Source: Bdellovibrionales bacterium RIFOXYC1_FULL_37_79 (lineage in GTDB: Bacteria; Bdellovibrionota; Bacteriovoracia; Bacteriovoracales; Bacteriovoracaceae). Taken from it: DNA of 64,000 bases. The notes below the pieces were generated by a model. That model was not told the origin of the DNA and made no database searches. It saw only the letters and a list, made by a program, of their open reading frames with translations. A program made the position numbers and the translations under genes. The stretch lies in contig MEQB01000001.1 in NCBI GenBank assembly GCA_001770015.1, forward strand, positions 124,001 to 188,000, written 5' to 3'. Positions 1 through 9,255 of the stretch are shown here, piece by piece (the stretch's first letter is position 1; each line of letters opens with the position of its first letter).

Positions 1-1467
1 TGGAAAAAAAGGCAAAAGGTCAAGACTCTTTTCTTGGAAGTTTCTCCTTCTGATCTGATTTGGGCAAATGATTATAAAAAGACCATTCAAAATATTCACT
101 ACCCGGCCTTTGCGCTGGCCATAGATACTCTGCTTGATGGAAAAGATTTAAACCGGGCCAAGGCCCAAGATATTGAAGGTGAAAATTTTTCCTTACTGGC
201 CCATAGTCAGACGGCAAAGGGTTTGACCCGAGTTTTTTTGTCAGATCAACAGGTAAAAAAAATGAGCAATAAAATGTTGGTTGAACGTCACCACCTGGAT
301 AAGGTTTTGATCATTGGTGCCGGAACCATGGGTACTGGTATTGCTTGTAATGCCCAGGCAAAAAATATTCAAGTCTATCTGATGGATGAAAATGAAAAGG
401 TTTTACATGAGAAAAAGAAATTTATTGATGAGTATTGTTTAAAAAATGCCCCCAATGACCTCCGGTGTATGGTCAAAAAAAGCCTGCCACAACCAAGGGA
501 AGTGACCTTTGTGGTGGAGAATATCATTGAAAACGAGGACAAAAAAACCACGGTTTTTTCTCAAATAGAAGAACAGCTTTCAGAGGAAACCATTATTGCC
601 AGTAATACCTCTGCGCTGAGTATTACTCAAATGTCACTAAAATTAAAACGACCTGAAAATTTTTGTGGCATGCATTTTTTTAATCCGGTCATCAAAATGC
701 CACTGGTGGAAGTGATCAAAGGAAAATATACCAGCGAAAAAACTCTGCACCACGCAGTCACCTTTGCTAATGGCCTGGGCAAAAAAATAATTGTGGTCAA
801 TGATTGTCCGGGCTTTCTGGTGAATCGTCTCTTGTTTGCCTATTTTCACAGCTTCATGCATCTGTTAACCGAGAGTGTTGAATTTGAACGGATTGATAAA
901 GTCATGCAGGCCTTTGGCTGGCCCCAAGGACCGGCCGGTCTTATGGATGCTGTGGGTGTGGATATTGTTTGCCGGGCATTGTCCACGGTTAAGACTGCCT
1001 ATCCTGAGCGATTGAAGCATGATTTTATTACTGCGTACGAACTTCTCTTAAGTACCCAAAGACTGGGGTATAAAAATCTCAAAGGTTTTTATACCTATAA
1101 AACCAATGAGCAAGGCAAAAAAGAAAGATCGATTGACGGCGAAATAAAAACCCTCCTAAAGCAGCAAATTAGAAATCAGATCGAGATTACCGACGAAGAG
1201 ATCGTTCATCGGATGATGCTTCCGATGATTATTGAGGCCAGTTTATGTTTGGAGGAAAAAATTATTTCCACGCCGGCAGAAGTGGATATTGGAGTGATTT
1301 ATGGATTGGGTTTTCCGGCATTTCATGGTGGATTACTCGGGTATGCAGACAATTTAGGTGTGAGTAAAATTATCGGGTGGTTAAATAAATATCAAAATCT
1401 GGGCAAATATTTTACCCCCACCAAGCAGCTGTTTAAAATGCAAGAGTCTCAGCAATCGTTTTATTAG
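1..1467 (+). CDS. fadJ: 3-hydroxyacyl-CoA dehydrogenase part of a FadB/FadJ-type multifunctional enzyme (5' end outside window)
   Basis: The frame is open to the left edge, so only the C-terminal ~488 residues are seen and the true start lies upstream. The Rossmann NAD-binding motif GAGTMGTG is followed by the family signatures NTSALSI, HFFNPV and NDCPGFLVNR of 3-hydroxyacyl-CoA dehydrogenases. A second C-terminal dehydrogenase repeat ends in GLGFPAFHGG. The residues before the Rossmann fold resemble the linker after a crotonase domain, as in bifunctional FadB/FadJ, but that domain is not visible. The role is NAD-dependent oxidation of 3-hydroxyacyl-CoA in beta-oxidation. A thiolase gene would be expected upstream. 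The dehydrogenase call is secure; the choice of FadJ over FadB is a guess. Confidence 0.88.
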   Translation, partial: WKKRQKVKTLFLEVSPSDLIWANDYKKTIQNIHYPAFALAIDTLLDGKDLNRAKAQDIEGENFSLLAHSQTAKGLTRVFLSDQQVKKMSNKMLVERHHLDKVLIIGAGTMGTGIACNAQAKNIQVYLMDENEKVLHEKKKFIDEYCLKNAPNDLRCMVKKSLPQPREVTFVVENIIENEDKKTTVFSQIEEQLSEETIIASNTSALSITQMSLKLKRPENFCGMHFFNPVIKMPLVEVIKGKYTSEKTLHHAVTFANGLGKKIIVVNDCPGFLVNRLLFAYFHSFMHLLTESVEFERIDKVMQAFGWPQGPAGLMDAVGVDIVCRALSTVKTAYPERLKHDFITAYELLLSTQRLGYKNLKGFYTYKTNEQGKKERSIDGEIKTLLKQQIRNQIEITDEEIVHRMMLPMIIEASLCLEEKIISTPAEVDIGVIYGLGFPAFHGGLLGYADNLGVSKIIGWLNKYQNLGKYFTPTKQLFKMQESQQSFY

Positions 1468-1611
1468 ACAGTTAAGTTTTTTCCCAATCGCGCCAGGCCC
1501 TTTTATCTACCGTGTTTAGATGTGTTCAAATTTGCTTACCTTGAATTTAATAGGTGCTTTTGACATAATAGAGTTGAGTGAATGGGGCAAAAAGTCGCAG
1601 AGAAATTTTGT

Positions 1612-2124
1612 ATGAAATATTTTGTAATTCCCCTTATTTTTTTTCTCATCGCCAGGATAGAAGCCAGCACCACTATCCCTTTAAAAAATCAAAAATTAAC
1701 GGTTGAACTTCCCCGTGGTTGGACTTACCAACTTGATTATTGGAAAATCCCCTTGGCCTTTATCAATTCTTCAGATAACCTCATCATTGCCGTCAACGAA
1801 CTAGAACAGATAAATCAATTGTTGACCGACGCTGATAAGCAAAATTATTTTACCCATTATAAATTGGGGCGACTGGCCTGGCTTAGCCTGGCTTTTGGAA
1901 AACTGGTTAAATTTTATGAATATGAAGACATTAACAAAAACCCAGATTGGAAAGGCATGGTCTTTGGATATGTGTATAAACTGGGGCAAACCACATTTTA
2001 TGAAAAAAGCTATTATCTGACCTGTAAAAATGTTTCATATAATCTGAAGTATCTAATTGATCATTCTCAAATAAAGGTCATGGATACCATGGATGCAATG
2101 ATAAGAGGTCTGGGTTGCTTATAA
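1612..2124 (+). CDS. Secreted protein of unknown function, first gene of a coupled pair
   Basis: I do not recognise the family. The ATG at 1612 starts a clear signal peptide (MKYFVIPLIFFLIARIEA). An in-frame ATG at 1582 would place ten extra residues before it, so 1612 is preferred. The mature part is about 150 residues, rich in aromatic residues and lysine, with only two cysteines near the C-terminus. Its stop overlaps the TTG start of the next gene by 10 bp, so the two are probably co-translated and may act together in the periplasm or outside the cell. Confidence 0.6.
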   Translation: MKYFVIPLIFFLIARIEASTTIPLKNQKLTVELPRGWTYQLDYWKIPLAFINSSDNLIIAVNELEQINQLLTDADKQNYFTHYKLGRLAWLSLAFGKLVKFYEYEDINKNPDWKGMVFGYVYKLGQTTFYEKSYYLTCKNVSYNLKYLIDHSQIKVMDTMDAMIRGLGCL

Positions 2125-3938
2125 GATTTTGTCTTGTGTTTATTTTTTTGCTTTCAGCAAGCCTGTTCAGTATTGAACCGGATCAAAAACAAAAAGAATT
2201 TTGGGAATATTTACAACTTTTGGAAGATCAGATTCATGCACTTGAACAAAATTGTTACAAGGAAAATCAGTTCTTGGATTATTACGAGTTTTATATGCCC
2301 TTACCTTCTGGCGAACAGGTCTTTGCAAGCTGCAACCAGTTTAAAGATTTTTTAATTAAAGAGATTGCCAAACTTCAAACAGAATTTGAAGCTTATGATC
2401 AAAATACTTCGGCCATGGGACCGGTGTGTCCGGCAGTGATTCACCATTTACCAATTAATTCCTGGAAAGACCTGAGTATTATCCAGACTGCACTAAAAGA
2501 TAAAATGCTTGCAGACTGTGTGAATAATGCCAGTTATTACGTTTTCCAATGTGTTCGGGATGAATTATGTGATGTATATGCTTCCCTAATTTCTGCGTTT
2601 GATTCTTTTGTCAATTCCTTATGGATTGCCGATACCACTTATAACAAAACTACGCAAGCGTGGGAGACCCACGCCAAACTATCTTTGCGAAAATTGCTAA
2701 ATGAAAATAGCTGCGGGTACAAGGCCTCTGGAGCAAGCGATTGTTTCCATATTTTTGCTCAAGGGGTTTTAAAAAATATTGTTATGTTACTTGATTCCGC
2801 CAAGTCGTTGGGACATTTTCTAATCTTTGGTGAAGATAAAATGTCCACTCTTTTGCACATATTGAGAGCGTTTGCAAATCCCGTGGATTTGGGGGCCAGT
2901 ATTGCCCGGGATTATTTAGGATTGGTTCGTGAAGCGGTCATTTATCATTTCGGTTGTGATCAATGGGAAAGTGATAATTTTTTAAATCGAGGCAAATGTC
3001 TCAAGCCTGACCTTGCATGGAAATGCATGGATTGTGATCAGCAACTCAACGTGATGTGTGGATTAATGGGATCTATTTTAGGACAACCGTTGTCCTCTTA
3101 TATTATTGGCAGAATCTCAGGGTCTATTTCAGGTGGATTGGAAGTAACCAAGATTGCCAGTTCACAAGTCAAAAAAATCTTTGATGCGGTGGGGAGGGGC
3201 AAGGGCTGGTTTCAAGCACGCCATAGCATGCAGTATTTGAAATCTAAAATGAAAATAGCGGTACCGACTGCCCTTGGAAAAATACCAAGCCCCCAAATAT
3301 TACAAAAATATCAAAGTGCGGTTAAGGGAGCGTTTGAGGATGGGTTTATTGGCGGCAAACATTCCGTTTTAAAGCTTTCTCATAAGCTGGGGACTAGTGG
3401 TTACCAGCAAGCTTTTTTTGTCAATAAAATGACCCAACATCGATTAGAGGTAAAAGAGGTGGGAAGAGAATTTATTTTAGAAAAATTTAAAAATTCGCCG
3501 GGCATAGATGCTAAAAAATTGGCAGATGATTATGTGAAATATATTGATGCAGTTCATGATGCGGATAAATTGCTTGATCCACGGGTCAGAGCTGCGTTAG
3601 CTAAAACCTATGGTAAACATCTGGTATCGCAGGAGGAGAGAGTAGCAGTAAATCTTCTCAATCAATTGGAAGACCAAAGACGGGTATTATATGTTCAACA
3701 AGCAGGTCTTGGCCCGCAAGATTTAAAAATTATTCGGGAAGTTGAAAAATATTCAGATCTTGGCGTAAGAAGTTATGGAAATAGGGATATTGTAGTGAAC
3801 TCTGTGCCAGGAAGATACAGCGATGAATTTGGCAGACCAACGTATCCGTTTGTGAGTAACGACCCACACATCCTTAACGACATGATTGATATCATAACCA
3901 TCTATCGTAATCGTTTTCCAAGTCTGGTGGCCTATTAG
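2115..3938 (+). CDS. Large secreted protein of unknown function
   Basis: 607 residues with a signal peptide (MLIRFCLVFIFLLSASLFS). The start is TTG, supported by AAGAGGT about 6 nt upstream; no ATG fits the signal peptide. The N-terminal ~310 residues are cysteine-rich (several CxxC-like pairs such as CMDC), suggesting disulfides. A Gly/Ser-rich hydrophobic stretch (about 315-345) follows. The C-terminal half is basic and helical and ends in a compact Gly/Pro/Tyr-rich tail. An exported head, a hydrophobic middle and a distinct tail are reminiscent of polymorphic toxins, but no catalytic motif is recognisable. It is coupled to the upstream secreted-protein gene and converges on fabH. Confidence 0.6.
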   Translation: MLIRFCLVFIFLLSASLFSIEPDQKQKEFWEYLQLLEDQIHALEQNCYKENQFLDYYEFYMPLPSGEQVFASCNQFKDFLIKEIAKLQTEFEAYDQNTSAMGPVCPAVIHHLPINSWKDLSIIQTALKDKMLADCVNNASYYVFQCVRDELCDVYASLISAFDSFVNSLWIADTTYNKTTQAWETHAKLSLRKLLNENSCGYKASGASDCFHIFAQGVLKNIVMLLDSAKSLGHFLIFGEDKMSTLLHILRAFANPVDLGASIARDYLGLVREAVIYHFGCDQWESDNFLNRGKCLKPDLAWKCMDCDQQLNVMCGLMGSILGQPLSSYIIGRISGSISGGLEVTKIASSQVKKIFDAVGRGKGWFQARHSMQYLKSKMKIAVPTALGKIPSPQILQKYQSAVKGAFEDGFIGGKHSVLKLSHKLGTSGYQQAFFVNKMTQHRLEVKEVGREFILEKFKNSPGIDAKKLADDYVKYIDAVHDADKLLDPRVRAALAKTYGKHLVSQEERVAVNLLNQLEDQRRVLYVQQAGLGPQDLKIIREVEKYSDLGVRSYGNRDIVVNSVPGRYSDEFGRPTYPFVSNDPHILNDMIDIITIYRNRFPSLVAY

Positions 3939-3953
3939 ATCGATTGATGGTGA

Positions 3954-4970
3954 TTAAAATCTAATCAACCCCGCACACCAGGTAAAACCTGATCCGAAGG
4001 CAGCAAGCCCCACCAGCATGCCCGGTTTTAATTTAGAGGCCTTAATGGCGTCGTTCATTCCAATGGGAATGGTGGCAGCAGTGGTGTTGGCATATTTTTG
4101 GATGGTGTGGAAAACTTTATCAGGATGGATTTCCAGTCTTTCTGCCAGGGCCTCATTAATGCGTAAATTGGCCTGATGGAAAAGGTAAAGATCCACATCG
4201 TTGGGTTTTAAATTGGCATCATCTAAACATTTCAAAGTGACTTCGCACATTCTTTTTACCGCATTGGTAAAGACTTTTTTTCCGTTCATATGTGGGTAGT
4301 GTAATCCTTGATCAAGCATCGAATGATCGAGACGAACATTATTTTTGTTCACTCCTGTGCCTGGAGCACAAATCCAAAGTTCTTTGGCAAACGAGCCATC
4401 AGCATGTAAGTAGGTGCTGATAATGTGGGGATCTTTATTCGGGTCATTGACTTCGCATTCACTAATAATGACAGCGCCAGCACCGTCACCAAATAACACA
4501 GAAATATCTCTGCCCTCAGGGGTTTTATTAAGTCCGCTGGAATGTACCTCGGCACCAATTAAAAGAATTTTTTTATATTGGCCGGTGCGAATAAAACTAT
4601 CAGCGATGGACAATCCGTAAACAAATCCTGAACACTGTTGTCTGATATCAATTGCGGGGATACCGGGCAGATTTAACTTGGCCTGAAGGAAACATCCGGT
4701 GCCGGGAAATTCATGATCAGGACTTATGGTGGCGAAAATGATCATGTCGATTTCTTCTTTATTGATACCCGCATTTTTAATGGCTTCATTGGCCGCATTC
4801 AAGGCCAGATCAGAGGTTGATTCGCCATCTTGAACCCATCGTCTTTCTTTTATACCAGTTCGTTGCACAATCCATTCGTCCGAAGTATTCATCATCTTTT
4901 CCAAGTCATGATTGGTAAAGACGGTTGGAGGAACAAAAGATCCGACACCTATAATTTTGCTTCTTTTCAT
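3954..4970 (-). CDS. fabH: Beta-ketoacyl-ACP synthase III (FabH family)
   Basis: 338 residues, normal for KAS III. The catalytic triad is visible: Cys113 in QQCSGF, His in LFHQANLRI and Asn in YANTTAAT. The N-terminal segment NTSDEWIVQRTGIKER is the usual FabH signature. The enzyme condenses acetyl-CoA (or another primer) with malonyl-ACP to start type II fatty acid synthesis. It stands alone, not in a fab cluster, and the QQCSGF variant is common in FabH paralogues. It could therefore be a secondary FabH with different primer preference; OleA or HMG-synthase is less likely from these motifs. Confidence 0.88.
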   Translation of the reverse strand: MKRSKIIGVGSFVPPTVFTNHDLEKMMNTSDEWIVQRTGIKERRWVQDGESTSDLALNAANEAIKNAGINKEEIDMIIFATISPDHEFPGTGCFLQAKLNLPGIPAIDIRQQCSGFVYGLSIADSFIRTGQYKKILLIGAEVHSSGLNKTPEGRDISVLFGDGAGAVIISECEVNDPNKDPHIISTYLHADGSFAKELWICAPGTGVNKNNVRLDHSMLDQGLHYPHMNGKKVFTNAVKRMCEVTLKCLDDANLKPNDVDLYLFHQANLRINEALAERLEIHPDKVFHTIQKYANTTAATIPIGMNDAIKASKLKPGMLVGLAAFGSGFTWCAGLIRF

Positions 4971-5077
4971 GGGGTATTATCCATTTAAATTGTTGCTGAC
5001 CTCATTGTGACAAAAATTACCATGACTGGCAATAACTTGACCCATGAAAATCACCAGCGGATGGGTAAATGGATTTA

Positions 5078-6640
5078 TCAGGCTGCATTATTGATCGGTG
5101 AGGGGATTTTTTTAGGTGAAGTTACCAGAGGCAGGATAATAGTTAGAGTTGACCCTTCATTTTCGATTGATTGGAAGGAGATTTTGCCCCCCAGACTCTC
5201 CACTTTTTCTTTGACAATCGTAAGACCGATGCCCTTACCCGACAGTTCCGTTTCATGCCTTTTAGTAGTGATGCCATGTTTGAAAACCAGCTGCAAAAGA
5301 TCATAATCGCTGATATCAGATCCAAGTCCTAATTCGCAGGCCAGTTCAAGCAGATGGGCCTTCTTGATGCCTCTACCATTATCTGTGATTTCCATGGTCA
5401 GAAAGTCCTTATGATTTAAAGTGGTTTTGTCAAAAGCAATATGGATATGAGCAGTTTCCAGCTTTCCGGTGGTTTCTCGTTCCTGTTTGGTTTCGATACC
5501 GTGGTCAATGGAGTTACGGACGACATGGATCAGCGCCTGATAGAGGTCAAGATAATGGGGGAAATAAACTAGAATATCGCTGTGCTTAACCACAAAATGA
5601 ATTTTTTTATCTTGTGCTTCGGCAATGGATTCGGCGACTGAGCGGTATTTGGAAAATTCTTGCGAAATATTTTGTAATACAAAGTCTTTCATATACTGCT
5701 GTTGGAGCTTTATACTTTCTGGATGGGTAGCTTCCAACCGATGAAGAAAATCCATGATGGTTTGCTGTGAAATAAATTTTCCATCGTTGGTCACCGCCAG
5801 AGTACAGGAAAAAATGTCAGAATTTTCTTCCATAAAAGTGGAAAAATTATTTTCCACTTCGGTTAGATTAAGGAGTAGAAGCTCGGTGTCTGCGGGGTGA
5901 AGGGGAGCACATTGTTGAGCGAGATTTTCAAATTCTCTTAAAGCATTGCTGACCGAAACAAAACAATAAGACGAAGCCGTGCCTTTTAATGTATGAACAT
6001 CCTTCATGATTCTTTTTAAGTTCGGCTGATTTCTGGTTAATTGCACTCTTAGGTTATTAATCAGGGCAGGTGTTTCGCTTATAAAATTTTTAAACCCCTC
6101 TTGGTTTTTGAGCAGTAACTTGATCATCTTATAATAGTTTTGTTCCTCTTTTTTCTTATTTTTCAAATCTTGCAGTGCCGTTTGATCAACGATTGAGCAA
6201 ATAATCCATAATATCTGGCGATGATCGCTGGAATAGACGGGACGATATTTTATTTTTAAATGTCTTTGATCAGAGGTGGTAAGATGTCTGGGGGCCAAGG
6301 AAGAGATATCATCAAAATTTCGAGACACATCAAAGGCAAGATCATACCAATCCTTTAAAAGCAGGTTATCATTTTCTTCAATAGGTAGCACTTCATGGTA
6401 TTTTTTTTGGTAGGTTGAACATTTAAACATATCCAAACTGGCCTGATTATCCTGGTTTCGTATAACGCCCTTTGGGTCGATCAGAAAATAAATTTCATCC
6501 AGATTTTCGGCGAGAATTTGGTAGGGAGATTTGGTTAAATGAAATAATCTGCCCAGCAAATGGCACCATCCACTTATTAGTGTAAGCATATGATGCAGTA
6601 AATTTGTTACGCTTTGAAAAAACATTCCAGGTCCTATCAT
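5078..6640 (-). CDS. CheA-like hybrid kinase: PAS, HPt and HATPase, no CheW domain
   Basis: 520 residues. A PAS-like region (about 40-155) is followed by a charged linker and an HPt domain. The phospho-accepting His216 lies in VHTLKGTASSY. The C-terminal part is a CheA-type ATPase with the N-box VRNSIDHGIE, DNGRGI and GKGIGLTIV. The P5/CheW-like regulatory domain of true CheA is missing, so coupling to chemoreceptor arrays through CheW is unlikely. No chemotaxis genes adjoin it; a single-domain receiver lies 2.5 kb downstream on the same strand. An alternative ATG at 6625 has a better-placed AGGA and removes five residues. The product lacks a signal peptide and is probably cytoplasmic. Confidence 0.8.
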   Translation of the reverse strand: MIGPGMFFQSVTNLLHHMLTLISGWCHLLGRLFHLTKSPYQILAENLDEIYFLIDPKGVIRNQDNQASLDMFKCSTYQKKYHEVLPIEENDNLLLKDWYDLAFDVSRNFDDISSLAPRHLTTSDQRHLKIKYRPVYSSDHRQILWIICSIVDQTALQDLKNKKKEEQNYYKMIKLLLKNQEGFKNFISETPALINNLRVQLTRNQPNLKRIMKDVHTLKGTASSYCFVSVSNALREFENLAQQCAPLHPADTELLLLNLTEVENNFSTFMEENSDIFSCTLAVTNDGKFISQQTIMDFLHRLEATHPESIKLQQQYMKDFVLQNISQEFSKYRSVAESIAEAQDKKIHFVVKHSDILVYFPHYLDLYQALIHVVRNSIDHGIETKQERETTGKLETAHIHIAFDKTTLNHKDFLTMEITDNGRGIKKAHLLELACELGLGSDISDYDLLQLVFKHGITTKRHETELSGKGIGLTIVKEKVESLGGKISFQSIENEGSTLTIILPLVTSPKKIPSPINNAA

Positions 6641-6742
6641 TAATAACCACCATGACCCATATACTTATCGAATAATATGGTGAAAATATAAGGGTATTGA
6701 TACGGCAGAATTATTTATAGAAAAAATACCTGATAAAAATTA

Positions 6743-7567
6743 TCAGATTTGAAGCTTGAAGATCTGAATATTTAGTTGACCGATACTGTTTGGATCATCT
6801 TCGTTGGATATGCGTGTGGTTGTATCCAGGAATGATTTGATTAATTCAATATACTTTTCCCATTCGGATTGGGAAAAGGTGAAGGTATGGGAAAAGAATT
6901 TGGCCTGTTCAGGTTTTGTGCCAAGCAATTTGTTATCGTATGTTTTTAAAGATTGTTCAAGTTGATTTCTTAGATAGTTTTTTTGGATAATGTTATCGGG
7001 GTCCTGATTAATATGCACATAATCTGCATTTAAGTGATATTTTTGATCTTGAATTTCTAAAACATGACTCGCTAAAAGGTTATCGATAATATTTTTTATT
7101 TGGCCAATGTTAACATTGATCAATTGGGACAGTGGTAAAAGATCCAGGTTTATATTTTTTTCATGAAGATACAAAATCAAAGCAGGGTAGTACCACTGGG
7201 CAATCAGATCATTTGAGTAGTGTTTTATTTTTTTAGTGGGATTTTGTTTTTTTAATCCTTGTAACCTTCGATAGTAGTATTTTTGGGTTTTTTCTGAACC
7301 TGCCTGATTATATAGGACCAGGGTTTCAAAATAGGTAGTTTCTTGTTGAGATAGTTTGAGTCCCTTCGCAAAACAATGAATGGTTTCAATGGTTAGATTT
7401 CTTTTTCCGTTCATGATAAGTTTTAAAAAGTTGGGAGATTTTATTTTTGCCTGGGTGGAAAAATATTTATAGGTAAAATGTCCTGATTGATGTTTGCAAC
7501 TTTCATAGTAGTCAGTTAAAAACTTTCGGTAATCCTTATACTGATAGACTGATTTTGAAAAATTCAT
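6743..7567 (-). CDS. TIGR02147 (DUF4423) family regulatory protein
   Basis: About 274 residues. The N-terminal part contains the family signature YKDYRKFLTDYYESCK and a helix-turn-helix-like segment ending in IMNGKRNLT, followed by the C-terminal helical DUF4423-type domain. The family is abundant in Bdellovibrio relatives and Fibrobacter and is presumed to be transcriptional regulators; targets are unknown. The ATG at 7567 is used; a TTG at 7573 lies closer to a GAAAGG sequence and could be the true start. It sits downstream of the small secreted-protein gene but is separated from it by a strong terminator, so it should have its own promoter. Confidence 0.75.
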   Translation of the reverse strand: MNFSKSVYQYKDYRKFLTDYYESCKHQSGHFTYKYFSTQAKIKSPNFLKLIMNGKRNLTIETIHCFAKGLKLSQQETTYFETLVLYNQAGSEKTQKYYYRRLQGLKKQNPTKKIKHYSNDLIAQWYYPALILYLHEKNINLDLLPLSQLINVNIGQIKNIIDNLLASHVLEIQDQKYHLNADYVHINQDPDNIIQKNYLRNQLEQSLKTYDNKLLGTKPEQAKFFSHTFTFSQSEWEKYIELIKSFLDTTTRISNEDDPNSIGQLNIQIFKLQI

Positions 7568-7596
7568 GCGCAAACAAACCTTTCAGGTATTTTTCT

Positions 7597-7639
7597 AAAA
7601 AAGGCATAAGTCCTTGTAGCTAGGGATCGCTTATGCCTT
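7597..7639 (-). terminator. Rho-independent terminator of the small secreted-protein gene
   Basis: A perfect 10-bp inverted repeat (AAGGCATAAG at 7601-7610 with CTTATGCCTT at 7630-7639) lies just after the stop of the gene ending at 7656. On the minus strand the stem is followed directly by a run of six T (7602-7597). This is the cleanest intrinsic terminator in the window. Confidence 0.85.
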
Positions 7640-7655
7640 CAAGTTCTATTATTAA

Positions 7656-8006
7656 CTAATTGTTATCGTGAACGGTGATTGCTGGATCGTACAGGTCTTT
7701 AAATAATAGTACCACTGGTTGGATAAAAAACTCTCCGCTTAAAACGGCACTTTGTCCATCACCTTCAACAAATACCCAAGTCTTGTTAGACTCATCTTTA
7801 CAGCCGTAGCAATAGGGACCACAATCCGCTGGTTCACAAGTTAGGGTAAGTTGGAAGTAGAAAAGTGGGTGGGTTAATAATCCGCTTTCAAGGGAGTGAG
7901 AAAAAGTCCATCCATTCTCATGTTCTTGGTAAACCCGAGCGTCAGCAAACGCCAAAGTGGTATTCATCAGGACTAGGCAGATGGCAAGTTTTAATAATGT
8001 GTTCAT
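7656..8006 (-). CDS. Small secreted protein of unknown function
   Basis: 116 residues with a signal peptide ending near TLAFADA and a strong ribosome site (GAGGAAAT) just upstream of the ATG. The mature protein has four cysteines in the middle (CEPADCGPYCYGC), likely two disulfides, and an acidic C-terminus. It has its own terminator and upstream space, so it is probably monocistronic. It resembles the secreted protein at 22613 only in general character (short, acidic, beta-rich). No family recognised. Confidence 0.65.
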   Translation of the reverse strand: MNTLLKLAICLVLMNTTLAFADARVYQEHENGWTFSHSLESGLLTHPLFYFQLTLTCEPADCGPYCYGCKDESNKTWVFVEGDGQSAVLSGEFFIQPVVLLFKDLYDPAITVHDNN

Positions 8007-8162
8007 AGTATTTCCTCCTCAAAATGGTTGGTGTTTTATTGAATATTAAATATTCAACTGATACTTGCTTCTTATAACAAAGGTTGATTTCTAAAACAAA
8101 CAGAATTAAGTGACCAGATAATCATTTATTTAACAAAATGTTAAAATTCTTCGTTGGGAAAA

Positions 8163-8543
8163 TTATAAACTTTCAATTCTTTTTTTAATCGTTCGTGGTT
8201 CAAACGGTTTTAGAATATAATTGTGCACGCCTTCTTTAAGCGCGGTTACTATGTGATTCTTATCATTTTCCGAAGAGACCATGATAAACTTTATATGTTT
8301 ATATTTTTCATCCTTTTTCATTTCACGCCACATATCTATTCCGGTCATGTTGGGCATGTTCCAATCAGCAATAACCAATCCGATGGCCTTATAACGAATG
8401 TTTAGTGTTTGCATGGCATCCACTCCATCTTTTTCTTCAAGAAAAATAGTGAAGCCCATTTGTTTTAAAATACTTTGCAAAACTTTTCGAATGGTCGGCA
8501 TATCATCAACTAGCAAAATGGCCTTATCGAGTGGAATCGGCAT
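8163..8543 (-). CDS. Single-domain response regulator (CheY-like)
   Basis: 126 residues consisting of one receiver domain. The phospho-accepting Asp60 is in IADWNMPNMTG, the acidic pair is Asp13-Asp14 in LVDDMP, the conserved Ser is in VSSEND, and Lys112 is in ILKPF. There is no output domain, so it should work by protein-protein contact or as a phosphate relay. The orphan CheA-like kinase encoded at 5078-6640 is a plausible partner by proximity only. All active-site residues are intact. Confidence 0.9.
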   Translation of the reverse strand: MPIPLDKAILLVDDMPTIRKVLQSILKQMGFTIFLEEKDGVDAMQTLNIRYKAIGLVIADWNMPNMTGIDMWREMKKDEKYKHIKFIMVSSENDKNHIVTALKEGVHNYILKPFEPRTIKKRIESL

Positions 8544-8625
8544 ATGGGACCTTCTGACGGTTTTTTATATTATATTATCAACTATTAAATTACTTGATAA
8601 TCACTACAAATTCAATGCATGGATT

Positions 8626-9255
8626 TTAATGTTCATTTAGTTTTTTAAGGTAGTTGAGGGTGGCTTCGATATGAAAAATTAAACCTTCCTCCATTTCTTT
8701 TTGGCATAAAATACCTGACTGATTGATATGTGTTTTGATAAGTTTGGAATGAAGCATCAGCGCTTTGTGCATGATCATTCCGGACAGGCATTTGGTGGCA
8801 AACCCTAAATGTTTCTCTGTTAAATCCATTTTCAGTTCGGATTTAATCACTTCTCTTAATATTTCATGTCCTGGAGGTCCTTCAGGCATAATTTTACAAC
8901 GTTCCAAACATTCTTCACTGGAAATATTATCATCAAGTAAAAATTTAAAACAAGTGACCAAGGAAGGGCCATTTTCTCTAAAAAATTTAAACATCTCCAA
9001 ACAAAATTTCCTGGTGTTGCTGGGATATTTCTTTTGAATTTTTAAAATTTTATTTCTGGACCATAGATAGTTGTGAGTGAAGAGATCAATAAAAAGATGT
9101 TCTTTACTTTTAAAATGGTAATTGATCGCAGCGATATTTACGCCAGCTTCACTGGCAATTTTTCTGATCGATGTTCCTTCCATGCCGTAACGGTAAAAAA
9201 GATTATTTGCGGCTTCAATTATTTTGTGTTTGGTATCTGGTTGGGTATCGTTCAC
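8626..9255 (-). CDS. TetR-family repressor of the efflux operon
   Basis: 209 residues with the N-terminal TetR helix-turn-helix (about residues 10-57) including GTSIRKIASEAGVNIAAINYHF. A long helical ligand-binding domain follows. Its ATG overlaps the stop of the RND pump gene by 4 bp (ATGA), so it is the last gene of the operon. By analogy with AcrR-type systems it should bind the palindromic site upstream of the TolC-like gene at 13882-13914 and be released by pump substrates, giving feedback control. The ligand is unknown. Confidence 0.9.
   Translation of the reverse strand: MNDTQPDTKHKIIEAANNLFYRYGMEGTSIRKIASEAGVNIAAINYHFKSKEHLFIDLFTHNYLWSRNKILKIQKKYPSNTRKFCLEMFKFFRENGPSLVTCFKFLLDDNISSEECLERCKIMPEGPPGHEILREVIKSELKMDLTEKHLGFATKCLSGMIMHKALMLHSKLIKTHINQSGILCQKEMEEGLIFHIEATLNYLKKLNEH

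Noticed and set aside
8574-8601. ATTATCAA/TTGATAAT inverted repeat between the TetR and response-regulator genes as a terminator
   Set aside because: Pure A/T-rich 8-bp stem with a long loop and no T run; too weak to call.
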